In this document: piece after piece, positions 39,315-51,445 of the stretch
Layout of the letters: the number at the start of each line of letters is the position of its first letter
Numbering within the stretch: position 1 is the stretch's first letter
DNA from: Pestalotiopsis fici W106-1
Lineage: Eukaryota; Ascomycota; Sordariomycetes; Amphisphaeriales; Sporocadaceae
Direction: 5' to 3'
DNA: 64,000 nucleotides
NCBI RefSeq assembly: GCF_000516985.1
Contig: NW_006917091.1
Location: forward strand, 3,369,022-3,433,021
Notes under the pieces: model-generated
Told to the model about the DNA's origin: nothing
Seen by the model: only the letters and a program-made list of their open reading frames with translations
The model's database searches: none
Made by a program: the position numbers and the translations under genes

Positions 39315-39345
39315 GCAAATTCATTTTTTTTTTTTTTTTTTTTTT
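39315..39345 (+). repeat. poly(T) run
   Basis: A run of about 22 T on the plus strand. It could be the poly(A) tail of a retroposed copy on the minus strand, but no retrogene is seen next to it. The rest of 39230-39678 holds nothing I can support. Confidence 0.7.
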
Positions 39346-39678
39346 GGCCAGGTACCCAGTCAAGAAAATCCAGAGACGATGAGTTGTTCGACCGGCTGCT
39401 ATTGTCCAGTGTCAGGTCAAAGATAAAAGAACTCAAGTCGCGGGCCTGACGAAAATTCAGTCAGTAACTGATATGTCTTGAATGGGGAATTAGATACAGA
39501 TAGAAAATACTGGTGAAGTAGCTAGATAAGAAATATTCCTGATTGGGACAATATTTGGTGGATAGGATACCTGGGCAGGTGTACTGGCTGTACCAGTGTC
39601 CAAATATTCATCAAGATGGAAATCAAGAGTGGCAGTTGTCTTACAGAAGATACTTACGTTATCTGATTATATCGCCAG

Positions 39679-40078
39679 TTATCCCGAATCGCTATCCTCA
39701 TTCGCCTTTCTATGCGCCTCAACGTATTTCTTGTGAATGGCCATAATTTGGTCCTACTTTGTTTTAGCGATAGAAATAATTAATATTACCTATTTTTAAA
39801 ACCTACCTCCGTCAATTTCTTATCATTAGGGAGCCAAATTTGAATTCCGGGGCGATTCTTATCCTGCTTTAGATTTAGTTTAATATCGCAATAAAATATT
39901 TATAACTTACATTAACCCTGTAATTTTTCGAGCCAAACTCATTATCCAGGTATTTGATAAGTATATCAACCTTTTCATAACGATGTTTGACAATATTATT
40001 CCACTCCGGTTTGGGCGGCATCTTATTTCGAGACTTGAGGCCGATGAGGCTCAGAATCCTGTCGACAGCATCGGGCAT
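39679..40078 (-). CDS. 99-aa three-exon orphan protein, stand-alone copy of the zinc-finger protein's C-terminal domain
   Basis: Exons are 40078-39911, 39863-39807 and 39753-39679 (168 + 57 + 75 nt, 99 aa). Both introns are GT-AG and sit at exactly the same positions and phases as in the last three exons of the 742-aa gene 10 kb away. The product opens MPDAVDRILS, contains EWNNIVKHRYEKVDILIKYL and NRPGIQIWLPNDKKLTE, and ends in a charged KKYVEAHRKANEDSDSG tail. The ATG aligns with an internal site of the long protein (MPDAVDR against LPTVMDR), so this is a complete reading unit, not a random fragment. A TATAAAG lies about 18 bp upstream of the ATG. Many differences from the long copy are C/T or G/A changes. 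Family and function unknown. Confidence 0.65.
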
Positions 40079-40733
40079 GTTGAGGAGGCTTTATACGCAA
40101 GCACCCGCCTGACCCGAGTTGACTCCTTTGTTTTATAACTGTTATTACTTGCTGTAAAAGTACGTTGTAGCTGGCTATCTGGTGAGTGTATGCTGAGAAA
40201 TGTCATACTTACAGTAAAAGGTGGTATTCAAAGTGAAAGATAATGGACGAGGCTGTGAGCTTGTCTTGCACAATCAGTCTCATCGGTGGAGACTTTCGGT
40301 GAACAGGAAGGTGGTGTTGCAACAACTCTCGGAGATATTCTGGGCAGACCGATGATCAAACTGGAGTGTCAGACCCGATGGCTCTCAGGAATCTGCCGAT
40401 GTGCAACAACCGGTGTCAGCTCAGTGGCGTTGGGCGAAGCAGGCTGTGCTTATCACGACATTCGAGCTCTACTCATGCTAGGGTTGCACTCAATCCTTAT
40501 TGGCCTCTGTTACAGCCTCTGCATCATGCGGGCATGTGTTGGACGACTCAAAGATGCGGGTGGGCAAGAACCCCGCTTTCTGCCACTCGCCCCGAGAGTT
40601 GAGATGTGTCGGCGGAGCTTCTCCCATAGTTCTCGTCGACTCGACGGCCATATGCATACTAATAACAACGTGAAGCATCTCCACCGTCAAAGCAAGCAGA
40701 CAGTCTGCCATACTTTTAAGGTTGAACATCAAC
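40079..40733. other. gene-free stretch
   Basis: No supported coding feature. It may contain the promoters of the minus-strand 99-aa gene and of the plus-strand CorA-like gene. Confidence 0.45.
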
Positions 40734-40937
40734 ATGGATTGGCTCAAACAAACACCAGAATACTCGAAAAGTGATCGTAAGAAATCCCGGTGCTTTTGTA
40801 TTATTGTTTTGTGGACGAGAAAGAATGAAAATATGCCTTTACGGGCGCCTTTACTGGGAGCATTCGCTTACCGGGTCCACACGAGATCTCAAATTGGCTA
40901 TAGTATCTCCAGAAAGGTTTGCTGATCAAGAATTATA

Positions 40938-42702
40938 GTGAAGAAATTCACCTTCTGTCCAGGAGAACCATTTCACGTCAGAGCGGTGACGTTGACTGAG
41001 AAGAATGGCGTTAGTGCAAATTCATTGCATGAAGGGGAAAGGCTAATACCCCAGCAGAGTGTTGAGAATGAGGTCAAACGGTTTGACTCGGAAACAGAGT
41101 TCAGGCAGTGGATAGAACGAGTATTTATCCCCCAACTTATCTATTGCCCAACCTCGACTCACAACGCCCTAGTACTCTCCCAGACAGGATCAGCCGACCT
41201 TCACCTTGATCATACACGAGCGACATGATGACACAACAAACTCACTCACGTACTCGAAAGAGACGTTTATGGCTGTCTCGAAGAAGTTGTATCAACACAG
41301 ATCACTGATATGGAGTATGCAAAGAACTTCTACCGCTATTTTCAACTCTAAGCGGACCAATTGGACTGTCGACGCGTCAAAGGAAGAAGCAGTTGGTAAG
41401 CGCCACCGTGTCGTTACGATTCATAATGCCTTCGCAAGGGTCCATTCTTCATGACTGTATTCAAACCAAGCCTGGACGTTTTACAGTGCTCATGGAGAAC
41501 AATCTCTCCATGGATATATCATCTACTCGTTCACTGCTGACATCTTCCAAGTGTATAATTGTAGATCAGACACGGACACTCTGAAATTCAATGAAGACAT
41601 CCTTCTCTCAACGACGTACTTTGAAAGAAAACCCTGGGTATTTTCAGCCATATATGGCTACCCTTCAGAACAAGCTGAAGTTCTTGTTCGTCGTCTCATA
41701 AAGTTCACTGAGACAGCATTCCATCCGCTCATGATGCCGATGGTATTTGTCGAACATGAGCGCTCGCGTTTCATGGAGGCTATGGAACTCAAAAGTCCAA
41801 AGCTGGAGGAACGAATCATGGACCTTGAGAATAGACTTCAAGCGGATAAGCAGAAGAAGAGTCAAAATCGTAAAGAATTAAGGAAAGAAAACCAGGAAAT
41901 GACACAGAAGGACTGTGACAGCGCAAAGCTATGGGACGACGTGAGTCGCTTGAGGAATGGAATGGAAAGCTTCCGGAAGGTGCTCGCCTCTCTCGAAGAA
42001 CAGTTTGTGACATTCAAAAACCTCAATCTGCAATCCCATCTTCAGGGGCCAGATGAGAAGGTAGCCGACTCAATAAGCTCGGAGCACATTAGGTGCCGGC
42101 TCAAGGAAATGGATGTAGAGGTTGATGGCAACATCAGGAAATGCGAAGGTCTACTAGCTGGAATGGCCCTGGCCATCCAAGTTGTAAGTCATACCAGAGG
42201 GGCATTGGTAGTCCTGATGACTGACAAAAAGCAGGAATGGAACTATCACACAAGACGAGATGCCAAGGCAAACATATTCATTGCTCGGGCCTCGCATCAA
42301 GATAGTACCCAAATGAAAATGATATCCTGGGTTGGAATGATCTTCCTTCCGGGTACTTTCTTCGCGGTATGTTGACACTGAATATTTGATCTGCGCATCG
42401 CGATTCTGACAGACCGCGATTAGACTTTCTTCTCCATGTCATTCTTCCAATGGATACCAGATGATAGCCCTCGATTGATATCTCCATGGGTGTGTATGTA
42501 TTTCGGTCTGACAGTCATCATCACGGGTGCCATTGTATGGTTCTGGTGGCGAAAAACAAAGGACCAACCAGATCTTGGAGAATTTCTTGAGTATATCGGG
42601 GTAGAGGATATTGAAATGGGGTTGAAAGAGCCCCCTCGCCGCAAGCGTTCACATGATAGTGATGAATCAAGAGATACAGAAGCTATCGAGAAGGACGACT
42701 AA
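40938..42702 (+). CDS. CorA-like two-helix membrane protein (intact paralogue)
   Basis: A fungal CorA-like magnesium-transporter-family protein. The 3' part is clear: an exon ending at 42366, a 57-bp intron (42367-42423) and a last exon 42424-42702. It reads STTYFERKPWVFSAIYGY, a long coiled coil with KLEERIMDLENRLQA, QEWNYHTRRDAKANIFIARA, the first helix WVGMIFLPGTFFA, the loop FFSMSFFQW, the second helix and a charged cytosolic tail. Canonical CorA has a GMN motif in that loop; here it is SMS, so ion selectivity may be lost. Upstream, exons 40938-41120 and 41173-41395 fit (FRQWIER, then a TFTLIIHERHDD segment and SKKLYQHRSLIWS), but the junction between 41396 and 41550 and the first exon (possibly ATG 40734) are unresolved. 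Sits in the recognition cluster. Confidence 0.65.
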
Positions 42703-43771
42703 CCAAGTCTCAACTGGGCACCAGACATAAGGACTTCAAATATGCTTTGTTATGGCGGGGTGCACCATGTGTTTTTCCTATTTCATATAGCTTAGTCTTT
42801 ATTTACGAAACGGGTATGATCTTCATTGTGTGACCAATGTGGAGAGCGTCGTACGATCAAGAGGTCAATTGAAGACCGTTGGAGTTTTGACTACTACCTC
42901 GATGCAAAGTCCGGGACTCCACTTTAACCGAGATGCCGGCACCGACATCCGCCGCCGAAACCAATAAAGTGCCGTGACTAATCGGACATGGCCTCCGTTA
43001 CTTGAAAGAAGCGTTTGGAACTATTTTTTCTGCTGATGCTACTATGCGATCTTGGCATCTATAGTGCCACTTCGATCGATCGCTGCAACAGCGCTGTGAT
43101 TGGGCAAAGTAGAGTGAAACTTGTCCCAAAACCTGGATCAATATCAGTTCCGTGGAGTGCCTGAATTGAGGTTAACAATTACGTTACCCTAATACTCGGC
43201 GCACAAACTTGATACTGGCTTCTCACAACGATCCAAAGTCGAGTATGATTCTCAGATCACTCAATTGGTGCCGGTGGATTTCCTCCGGGGAAATGAGCCA
43301 CGGCCGTATCAGCTATAACGAAATGACAAAAAAGACTTGGGAAATTTCGCGGATAAGTCCCTCACCGCAAACGGCTGTGGCACAGGGTTGATCTTCTCTC
43401 TTCTGAGCCAAAAGCAGCTGAGCCTGATGTTGATCTTCACCATTCCCGGCGCCTGCTGCTGCATGCACCGACCCCGCTCCCCCGGGGCAGGCGGGCGAAC
43501 CAGGCAGGGGGAGGGGCAATTGGGGGTTTGAACAAAGTCCTATTCGTCGCGGGAGTGTGCCCTGCTGAGATGCAGCTAAGGGGAAAAGATCTGCGCTGCA
43601 TCTTGTTTCGTCGCGATGCAAGAAGAGAAAAAATCGAACTCCGAATGTAACGCCGAAGTCTCGAGGGAGAATGTTTCACCTTTCTTGGGGGACAGCAAAA
43701 AGCATCAAAGGCATTTGTGTCGAATACAACGTAGTAAAGTTTTTTCTTTGCCTGTGACGCGTCCTTGGCCC
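42703..43771. other. gene-free stretch
   Basis: About 1.1 kb downstream of the CorA-like gene. Several overlapping open frames on both strands near 43.3-43.9 kb have no motif or coherent splicing, so I see no supported gene. Confidence 0.45.
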
Positions 43772-44556
43772 TCAGTAATTGTTGAACTCCGATATATTGA
43801 ACTCGGGAATAGGCTCTGGTGCATTTTCGTGTCGTGCGACGTTGGCGTAGGACTCGAAAATGGATATGTCCCACATATCAAAGTCCAACCACGTGCATGA
43901 AAACATGTGGTTTCCACGAAAGTATTGACGTTTTGAGCCATCTTTGTTGGGGAAAGTCGACTGATTGAGCATTCAAGTCTCAAAAGGTTAACTGTATCTT
44001 GAAAGTATCCAGTCTTATACAGTTGACTGACCCACAAGTTCCATTCTTCAGCAAACTTGCTACCATTTTCCTGCTGCAATTTTTGAATCCCTAGTGACAT
44101 AGTTTATAAAGAGTGGTACTTGTTCAAGACTTGTCCATGAAACAAACATACCGGGGACTCTGAGTTCCGTAGGATCCTTGCGCTTCACCGCAGACGGTGA
44201 ACCAAGAGATTAATATAACACATTGCTTGCAGACTGCAGGCTTCATGCCACCAGAGCTAGACGACTATAGGCCGTCTTCATTTCATCGGTCTCGGGACAA
44301 TAGTCATGACATCTGCAAGGCGTCCCGGTCCAGGCTCAACATCTCGGTAGTTGTCATTAAACTTGGTTTGAAGCTTAACGGTCAAGAGCAGCAAGCAGGG
44401 TGGAACAGGGAGAATACCTTGGAAGTTCTCGTCATGAAAATTGGTTCGAGCCCAGTCACGTAATTGCATTTTCGCCGCTTTGTAAGCCCACTGCGCCCCG
44501 GTTGAGAGGTGTTCCGGTTGAGATCGCCGACTCCCTTGGCGCATCAAAGATGACAT
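43772..44556 (-). CDS. hypothetical protein, multi-exon, incompletely resolved
   Basis: I do not recognise this product. A plausible minus-strand chain has an exon in the 44556-44440 region (LSTGAQWAYKAAKMQLRDWA, then TNFHDENFQ), a possible piece KFNDNYRDVEPGPGRLADVM, an exon around 44090-44031 (GIQKLQQENGSKFAEEWNLW) and a last exon 43957-43772 (STFPNKDGSKRQYFRGNHMF, then WLDFDMWDISIFESYANV, ending EFNISEFNNY). The last junction uses a 73-75-bp intron with donor GTCAGT and acceptor ATCAG and keeps the frame. Upstream junctions do not close cleanly and one piece ends in TGA, so it may be a decaying gene. Aromatic- and Asn-rich, no membrane segment. Confidence 0.35.
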
Positions 44557-47500
44557 GAGCCGTGTGGAGTTGTCATGAAGTCTTCATCGAATGGCGGGTC
44601 GTCATGGAAGAGCATATTGCAGGACAAGGCGCGAACTCCCCCGGGCCACTGTCCAGGGCTTTTAATCGATATATGAGAGAATGCGGTACTATTGCCATTC
44701 CACAAAAGTAGAAGATCACGGCCCGAAATGAACTAACTGGGACCTGGAACCGATCGAAGTTCATTCAACTTACCGTTCCCTTTATCCTGACGTAAGTCGC
44801 TATTGTAAGGATACTGCATTTCATGACTTGGTGGATCTGATGTTGAAATGTTTGCTTGTCAGAGAGCAGATCAACGGCAGGAGTGCAGGTAAGAATGACT
44901 TTTTAATATGGGACGCGTACCACTTGATCCTGCGAACATGCAGCAGTCAGTGAGTGAGATTGATCCACCACTGGGATATTGAATATGCATTATATTAACC
45001 ACATCGAACCCGAGCCTTTGTCACGGAACTCTGTATAGCGGAAACAAACTCTAATAAAATAAGACTGTAAGTACAAGCGAAGTCGGAGTCTCGAGAGCAA
45101 ATTTTGACGTGCCTCTTGAGACCAAGAAAGCAAAATTGATGGTCCAGATTACATCACAATTGATATCAGCAACAGCCCTCATTGCTTTTTCCATATGTCT
45201 GTAAGTTGACACCGAGACACTGGGCACGAATCGTTGCGCTAGTGTCGATTTTTATCATATTTCTTCATTTGTCTCAAATTGGGAATGTGGTCTCTGCGGC
45301 TTCAGCAGCACGCACTCCTTTTCATCTCTCTAAGCATTGAGTCATGTCAACTCAAGATGTTGTATTGACATTTCGGGGCGTCTGCTTTGGTCTCATTGGC
45401 CTTTAACAATGTATGACGTTTGGTTGTGGTGGAAAGGATGCCACGTGCATACGCTCTATACACCCCATACGACTTCCGTTTCAGGCCAGTCATACTAGAG
45501 GTTCTCTGCCGATCTGCACAATTGCCGGAGGGGATTCTCGGATGCCATAGTTCGTTTTTTCCTTAGTCGGAATTCACGATGTTGTCTGCACGAGCTCGCA
45601 GATTGCAGCCGCCTGGTCCTGGGCCCAAGGGCCATCAGGCTATACGAGGCAAAGCCAGATCAGCATTCGTAGGATCTGTCATTCATGTCGTGTACATATG
45701 TCAAATGACATTTCCGTGGACCATGACCCGTTGAGACCTCCGACCTTTTCGCCACGTCCTTGTATGGACTGTTCAATCTCGCCCACAGGGGCGGTTGGTC
45801 TTACATGGTTGTCTCGACGCAGAGCTGCTTCGCATGCAGTCTCATACGGGGCTACTGCCTGTCATCCTATACACCCGCTCCCCTATCAAAGGTCCGTCAG
45901 AAGGCGGCCGGAAGACCCGTGAGGGGTTCTTGGAGCCTGCCATTCTATATTGTGTAGGCCACGAGCTCCTCAATAAAGGGTATCATCCCCCCCTTGACCC
46001 GTCTACATCCCGTGTTAGTGCTTCTGTTTTCTCGCGCAATCATTGGGGGCCCGACGCAGTGATAGGGGCCATGGTCTTTACATCACCTTCAACATACCGA
46101 CCGTAGCAACTAATAACCTGGTGATGGGCATTCATATCCATGACCTTTCGACACAACATTAGCTCATCCATCGACTCAGGATGGCCGAGTCTCGTCAGCC
46201 CCGAAAGCAGACAAGTTTCGAAGATGGTCGTCGCTGGAATTGCATACCAGGTTCAACACCATCTCGTTGTCGACTCGATCCAGGTAGCACAGATACCCAA
46301 GACGTAAACTAGAATCAGTGAAGCCGACAATGGAGACACACAGATATCGACGTCGGAATCAGCGCGTTGTTCACAATACGTGGTGCGGCCGAGTCACCTC
46401 GTCGTCCTTGACCCCCATCATCACCATCAACAAAGAAGACTTGAAGCAGCAAATGAATTCGGCTTAACCTATGACCGTATTCGATATTCAACAGCTTGTG
46501 TAAGCATAATGCTCTTGGTTTAACACAAATGGGACTATTTGCAAAGGCTACCTGTCACAACGGCGTCGCGAGAGGTGCAGTCTGTCCATCAATTAGTTCG
46601 TGTCGCTGCCGGCATCCGACGAGAGACAGCAGGGGACGCCATACCCAAAGATACTCCTGGACGGCATGTATGTTCAGTACATCTCGAAATGCTCTTTTCC
46701 ACCATTGCGAGTCCAAGAAGGGTTATCTTCAACCTGCGTTGGAAGTGGTCATGCGTTGCGACTGAAGGGCCTCGGCTGAGGAGTTGGGACAATCAATTTC
46801 CATAACAGTCAAAGACAAAATGGCGAAAGATTACGGCCCATGACGAGGAGTCGAGCCTTGCTGGTATCAGTGTAGTCCCTCATGTCACAATACTGATGAG
46901 CTGACAGACGTACAGGTGATGGCGTTCGTTCCTGCATCTGGGTGGGAAAATCTGGCGTCGCGAGCCGTGCCGCTATTGAATCTAGTGTCGAGCTAAGCAA
47001 CCACATGTCTCACAGAGAAGCGACGATCCCTTCAAAGGACACATGCATGCAGCAGCAGAGTCGCACAATGACGTTCCTGTCTTTCTCGCTGTCAATCAAC
47101 AAGAAACGAGATCCTCCCGTGCTGCACCAGGAAACTCGCAGCAGTAACAAGCACTCAAGGCATCATCCGAGATTGGCAAGACACCATGACTATCATTGTC
47201 CGGGACGCAACTTTCTGCTGGCAGGCACCGAGTACAAGTGCTGGAGGACTGCCTCAAGACTGGCTTTGATCTGGCTCGGCGAGAGTAACGTCCTGGAGAT
47301 CTCACCAGAACCATCGCAACAACAAGCACATGCCGTATCAGCAGGACCGTTGCCAACACAATCTGGCGTGGCTACTCAACAGTCACCAAGCAGGCGATGC
47401 CAGCCATCTATGCCACTCTCCCCAGGTAATTCCTCGAATCTGCAAATAGCCAATTGATATACCGGCGCAGAATCAAGTAGGTGATTGACAGATATTCAGG

Positions 47501-50500
47501 GCAATGTCAGGTCATCCTTTGCCTCATGGCTCCTGCATTTCGTCAGTCAAGAACTCTGGTCGGCGGAAAAGGGGTTCTGCATATGGCTAGCGGTCCAACA
47601 TTCAACATGAGTTTGACCGTCTTACGATATCCGAGCGACAGTCTCTATTTTCGACAGTGTTTGAATATCTCAGAGACCATGGTCCCTGCACTGAGGCCTC
47701 CTTGAACTCTGCCTCGGTGTCCAGGACCTGAAGCTCCATTGGCGGTTCATGAGCCGGCAGCATTTGTTTTCGCAACAAGCAGTGGATACAATTCATGGAA
47801 ACAGTCGAGTCAGCTCCCGGCTTCTTCACCGCGGCATCTCTCACTTGGTTTCCGGCGGATCATGAAGAGTCATCTGTGAGAATCTGAGATGTCCTGAACC
47901 CCTGTGACCGGTTGGATTATCAACCCAGCCGGTGAGTCTTTCAATTCAATCTATTCTGCAGCGATCAGATCGTCCAATCTACCAGACCCATGGGACTCTA
48001 CTCGGCCTTAGAACTTTCACTCACTTCCCTCCGACCGACTTGATGCTCCGAGCGAAGGACTGCCGAGGCAATTACCAAGTTCTACAGAGTCCAGGCGTCC
48101 ACAACAGATGATAAGTTCGCAGATGATCACCTTGACCAGGTATCTGACTCGAATCAGCATCAGGACTATCTCGGAAGGCAAAAAAGCCGTCCAACTTGGC
48201 ATGATTCTTCATCAATTTCCTTTACTCTCTTTTCTTTTTCTTCTCCACTACTTCATCAGGTGGGCCTCTTGGTCTCTTCAGTTGACAGAGTGCCCGGTTA
48301 ACTCCGAACGAGCAGCATCCCTCTGTGTCACCCGTCCGGGGAGCCTACATTCCTTCATACTTTTCAAGCAGCCTACCATGGACTCCCTTGATGCCTGCCG
48401 GAAGACTTCGGAATCGACGATCACCTTTGTCATGAGTACACCGGTCAAGGATTGCATTTCCTCCCCACCATCCCATGGGGGGCAGGGCAGTGGCTCTTCA
48501 TTTCGTGTTCTGCAATCATTACAGCCCGTCGTTTCTTTTTTCCTTGCTGGGCCTGCTTTTGCCCAGACAGCACAAAGTTTCAACTTGACGCCAGAGGGTA
48601 GGCGTAGTGCTATTACGTCCACCCCCAGTGGGTAGGACAGACCCGCACCCTTCAGTACAGACTTATACTCCGCCTCTCTAAAATGACTTCTCTGATCCAG
48701 AATACATTAGTGCTGCACATTGAGAAGGCTAAATGCAGTCTATACAACGATACAACCCCCGACCCCGGACCGCTTGGGTCTTGGCAGACGACTCGCTCGA
48801 TTGGATACATCGGAATCTCAAAGGCGCCAATGTCCAATCATTCCATCGTTCGAACCAAACAGTACTTACAGTAACACAGCATGTTGACATGCCTGCAAGC
48901 AATCCATGTCTATGCTGGCGGCCATCTACAAACATCTTCGACGACGAGACGCGACAAGATGAGAGCATCGTCAATGATATTTTTCATTGGAACGGGCAGC
49001 CACAGTACGCTTGTGGGCTTGAGGGTGGTCACATTGATGCAGCTTACGACTTCTGCCGCTCTGTGAATGCAAGCCATGACGTACTGCTGCTACACTCTTG
49101 AGTTCTGCACGGCCATGCAAAGTATTTTCGATCATTCTTGAGGGTATCACGCAGTTTATTTGCAGCCATCGCTGGGAACTGAATTTGTTTTTTCTTGCAG
49201 GTTGTCATCTGCAGCGGAACATGACCAAGGGACACAGACAGGGCTCAAACGATCGGAAAGCGACTCTCAGTCAGATTGTCCGAGACATCACAAACGATAC
49301 GACGTGGGGATTGATATCTTGATCACATCGGATGGGTCTCTCTACACCCCCCACAAAACGGGCGAGACAAAGTGATCATCTCACCAGGCGCCACTCCGCT
49401 AAGGGCCCGTTTCCGCGGCCGAGAGGAGGGACAAGGAAAAAAAAAAAAAAAAAAAAGATGGCGCTCGGGGCGCATAATAACGGATTTTCTGGCGAGCTGT
49501 CATCTGCAGCAAGGATGGACACGAAATACCACCAGGTGTCATGGCACTACAAAGGGGCCATGCTGACGTTAGTCTATTGCATTCTGATGCCACGACACGC
49601 TGGCAGCGGATCGTGCGTTCTCGCTAAGGCGTGAGCGGAGACTTGAAGGCGCGCTCGCTGGAATGGGAATATTTCACCTTATTCCTTTTCTTCTGATTTC
49701 AGCTGGCAGTTGGGTTATTTGCAGCTTGGCACGAATTGGGTATCGCCCTGGCTGCAGCCTGGAAGTTTCAGCCGCTCCAAAGTGCAGATTCTATCCGTAA
49801 GTGGATCGACCGCCGTGGATCTGTCCGAATATGGTCAGGTTTCGAGATCTGCGGCATGCATGCGGAAGACCCGGAGTCGCGCCCTCCTTGGCAGCCATTT
49901 TTTCATCTACAGTACAGTCCTTTGCTCCGGGGCACAACCGCATGCAGAACAGAACGACCAGTCAGTGGTGATAGTCACCGACCCAGTGCGGGCTTGGGAT
50001 TATGCAAGGAGATGGAGCCCCGTGCTACCGGGTTGAGTAAAGTGAACGGGGAGGATCACGATGAGGCAGGTGAATTGCTTTGTATGTTCCAGGCCACCGT
50101 GATAACGACAACTTTGGGATGAGTAGTACTTACTATACAGGGACAGGCCGGCGAAAGATCAAGATGCCCAAGCAGAAGAGGCGCCACTTACATGATCCAC
50201 ATGGGTTCACGATTTTGGGATGATGGAAAAGTGAAATCTCATAGTGAGCGGCCGTCGTCGATACTACACCCACTCCACGCACGGCAGGTCCAAAGTCTCG
50301 GATTGGACAACTGGATTCGTCCGGGACGGGTTGCCGGGACTAAGGAAAATCGTTCTATGACGTCTATGGCAACGATCAACGCTGCGCCAGGGGCAGGTAT
50401 TCGACTTTCTCTGGGGCCAGAATGCCAAGAGCTAGGTCATCAACTGATGAGAAAAGAGAGAGGCGAGACTAACGCAGCGACCTGTATTCGAACCGTGGGA

Positions 50501-50848
50501 CATGTGGGATGGTCAATGGACATGCAATTTCCAGACATTGACCAGGCCAATACTGCAAAATATAGAAGGATCCAATGGTCGTGTGTGTGACATTGCATCT
50601 CGCGACTGGTAAGCGATATAAGATGTTGCTCGCCTCCAGCGTCCCGTGAATTATTGGCGAGACGGTGGAGCATTTGTCGTTCTTTTTTTTGATATCTTGT
50701 TGTTGTTTTCTCAGGTCACGCACCACTTGGCTTCAGAGAAGAAGAAGAAGAAGACACCGGACCGAGACAGAAAAGGAATTCTTAGAAGAAAAAAAAGCTG
50801 CTCGTGTATGATTTACCAACCTACTACGTTTTACCCTGCCTTGCCAAG
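44557..50848. other. 6.3-kb gene-poor region
   Basis: Base composition is normal, not RIP-converted. Many short frames overlap on both strands, but none shows a domain, a sensible splice chain or biased composition. A Leu/Ala-rich minus-strand stretch near 47.2-47.4 kb (IKASLEAVLQHLYSVP) could be a relic of a transcription factor but is unsupported. A-rich runs occur at 49437-49456 and 50739-50754. GAGCTGTCATCTGCAGC-like sequence recurs near 49.2 and 49.5 kb. Confidence 0.5.
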
Positions 50849-51415
50849 ATGAAGAGTCGAAAGGCCATCACCAACACACAGCGCCGTGCTCTGCGGAAAT
50901 GGTTCTTCGATCCTACTACCAAGGATGGCGCTAAGACGCACGCCGACGCATCCTTTTGGTGGGAAGAGAATTACGGTTACTACCTCAATTCAAGTACCGT
51001 AAGCGAAATTTTGAGCTACAAATACGATCCGCTGGATAATATCTCCGCAGATCCGGCTTACTGTCAAATCGACTCCCGCAAGCGGCAGCGCCCGCCCAAG
51101 TGGGAGACCCTGGAAGAGGAGCTCATCAAATGGGCCTTTTGGCACGAGTGCGTTGCTGGCAACGGACCGGTTACCGGCGCCATGCTCAAAGACCGCGGCA
51201 CCGAGCTGTGGAACACTCTCGAGTGTCACCGGGGCATGCCAATGCCAAAGTGGAGCGAAGGTTGGCAGTGTCGGTTCAGAACACGATATGCACATCGGAA
51301 ACAGAAGATGCTCGACGAGATAGCACGGAACAGCAGCGGCCCCAGCAGCAATAGCGAGAGCGGAGATTATGGCAGCCCAGACCCCTACTTTGAGACGGGC
51401 CATTACTATTGGTAG
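50849..51415 (+). CDS. CENP-B-type helix-turn-helix DNA-binding protein
   Basis: A single-exon 188-aa frame, starting at ATG 50849. Residues 1-60 form a Psq/CENP-B N-terminal helix-turn-helix (ITNTQRRALRKWFFD, then YYLNSSTVSEILS). Residues 75-155 form the second Tc5/CENPB-type helix-turn-helix (LEEELIKWAFWHECVAG, MLKDRGTELWNTL, GWQCRFRTRYAHRKQKM). The tail is Ser/Gly-rich and ends in FETGHYYW. Pogo/Fot1-like transposases carry this pair of domains before a DDE catalytic domain; here there is none, so it is either a domesticated DNA-binding protein or a transposase remnant. It ends 30 bp before the assembly gap, so a longer gene split by the gap is unlikely given the stop codon. Fission-yeast Abp1/Cbh proteins are the conceptual relatives. 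Confidence 0.75.
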   Translation: MKSRKAITNTQRRALRKWFFDPTTKDGAKTHADASFWWEENYGYYLNSSTVSEILSYKYDPLDNISADPAYCQIDSRKRQRPPKWETLEEELIKWAFWHECVAGNGPVTGAMLKDRGTELWNTLECHRGMPMPKWSEGWQCRFRTRYAHRKQKMLDEIARNSSGPSSNSESGDYGSPDPYFETGHYYW

Positions 51416-51445
51416 CCTGGCCTGGCCGCCTGGCTGTGGCCGCCC

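Noticed and set aside
43437..43874. Minus-strand 145-codon frame
   Set aside because: Composition is arbitrary (Arg/Ser/Pro-rich), no motif, and it conflicts with the better-supported exon ending at 43772.
46942..47457. Plus-strand 171-codon frame in the gene-poor region
   Set aside because: Ser/His/Gln-rich without domain or homology; overlapped by an equally long minus-strand frame.
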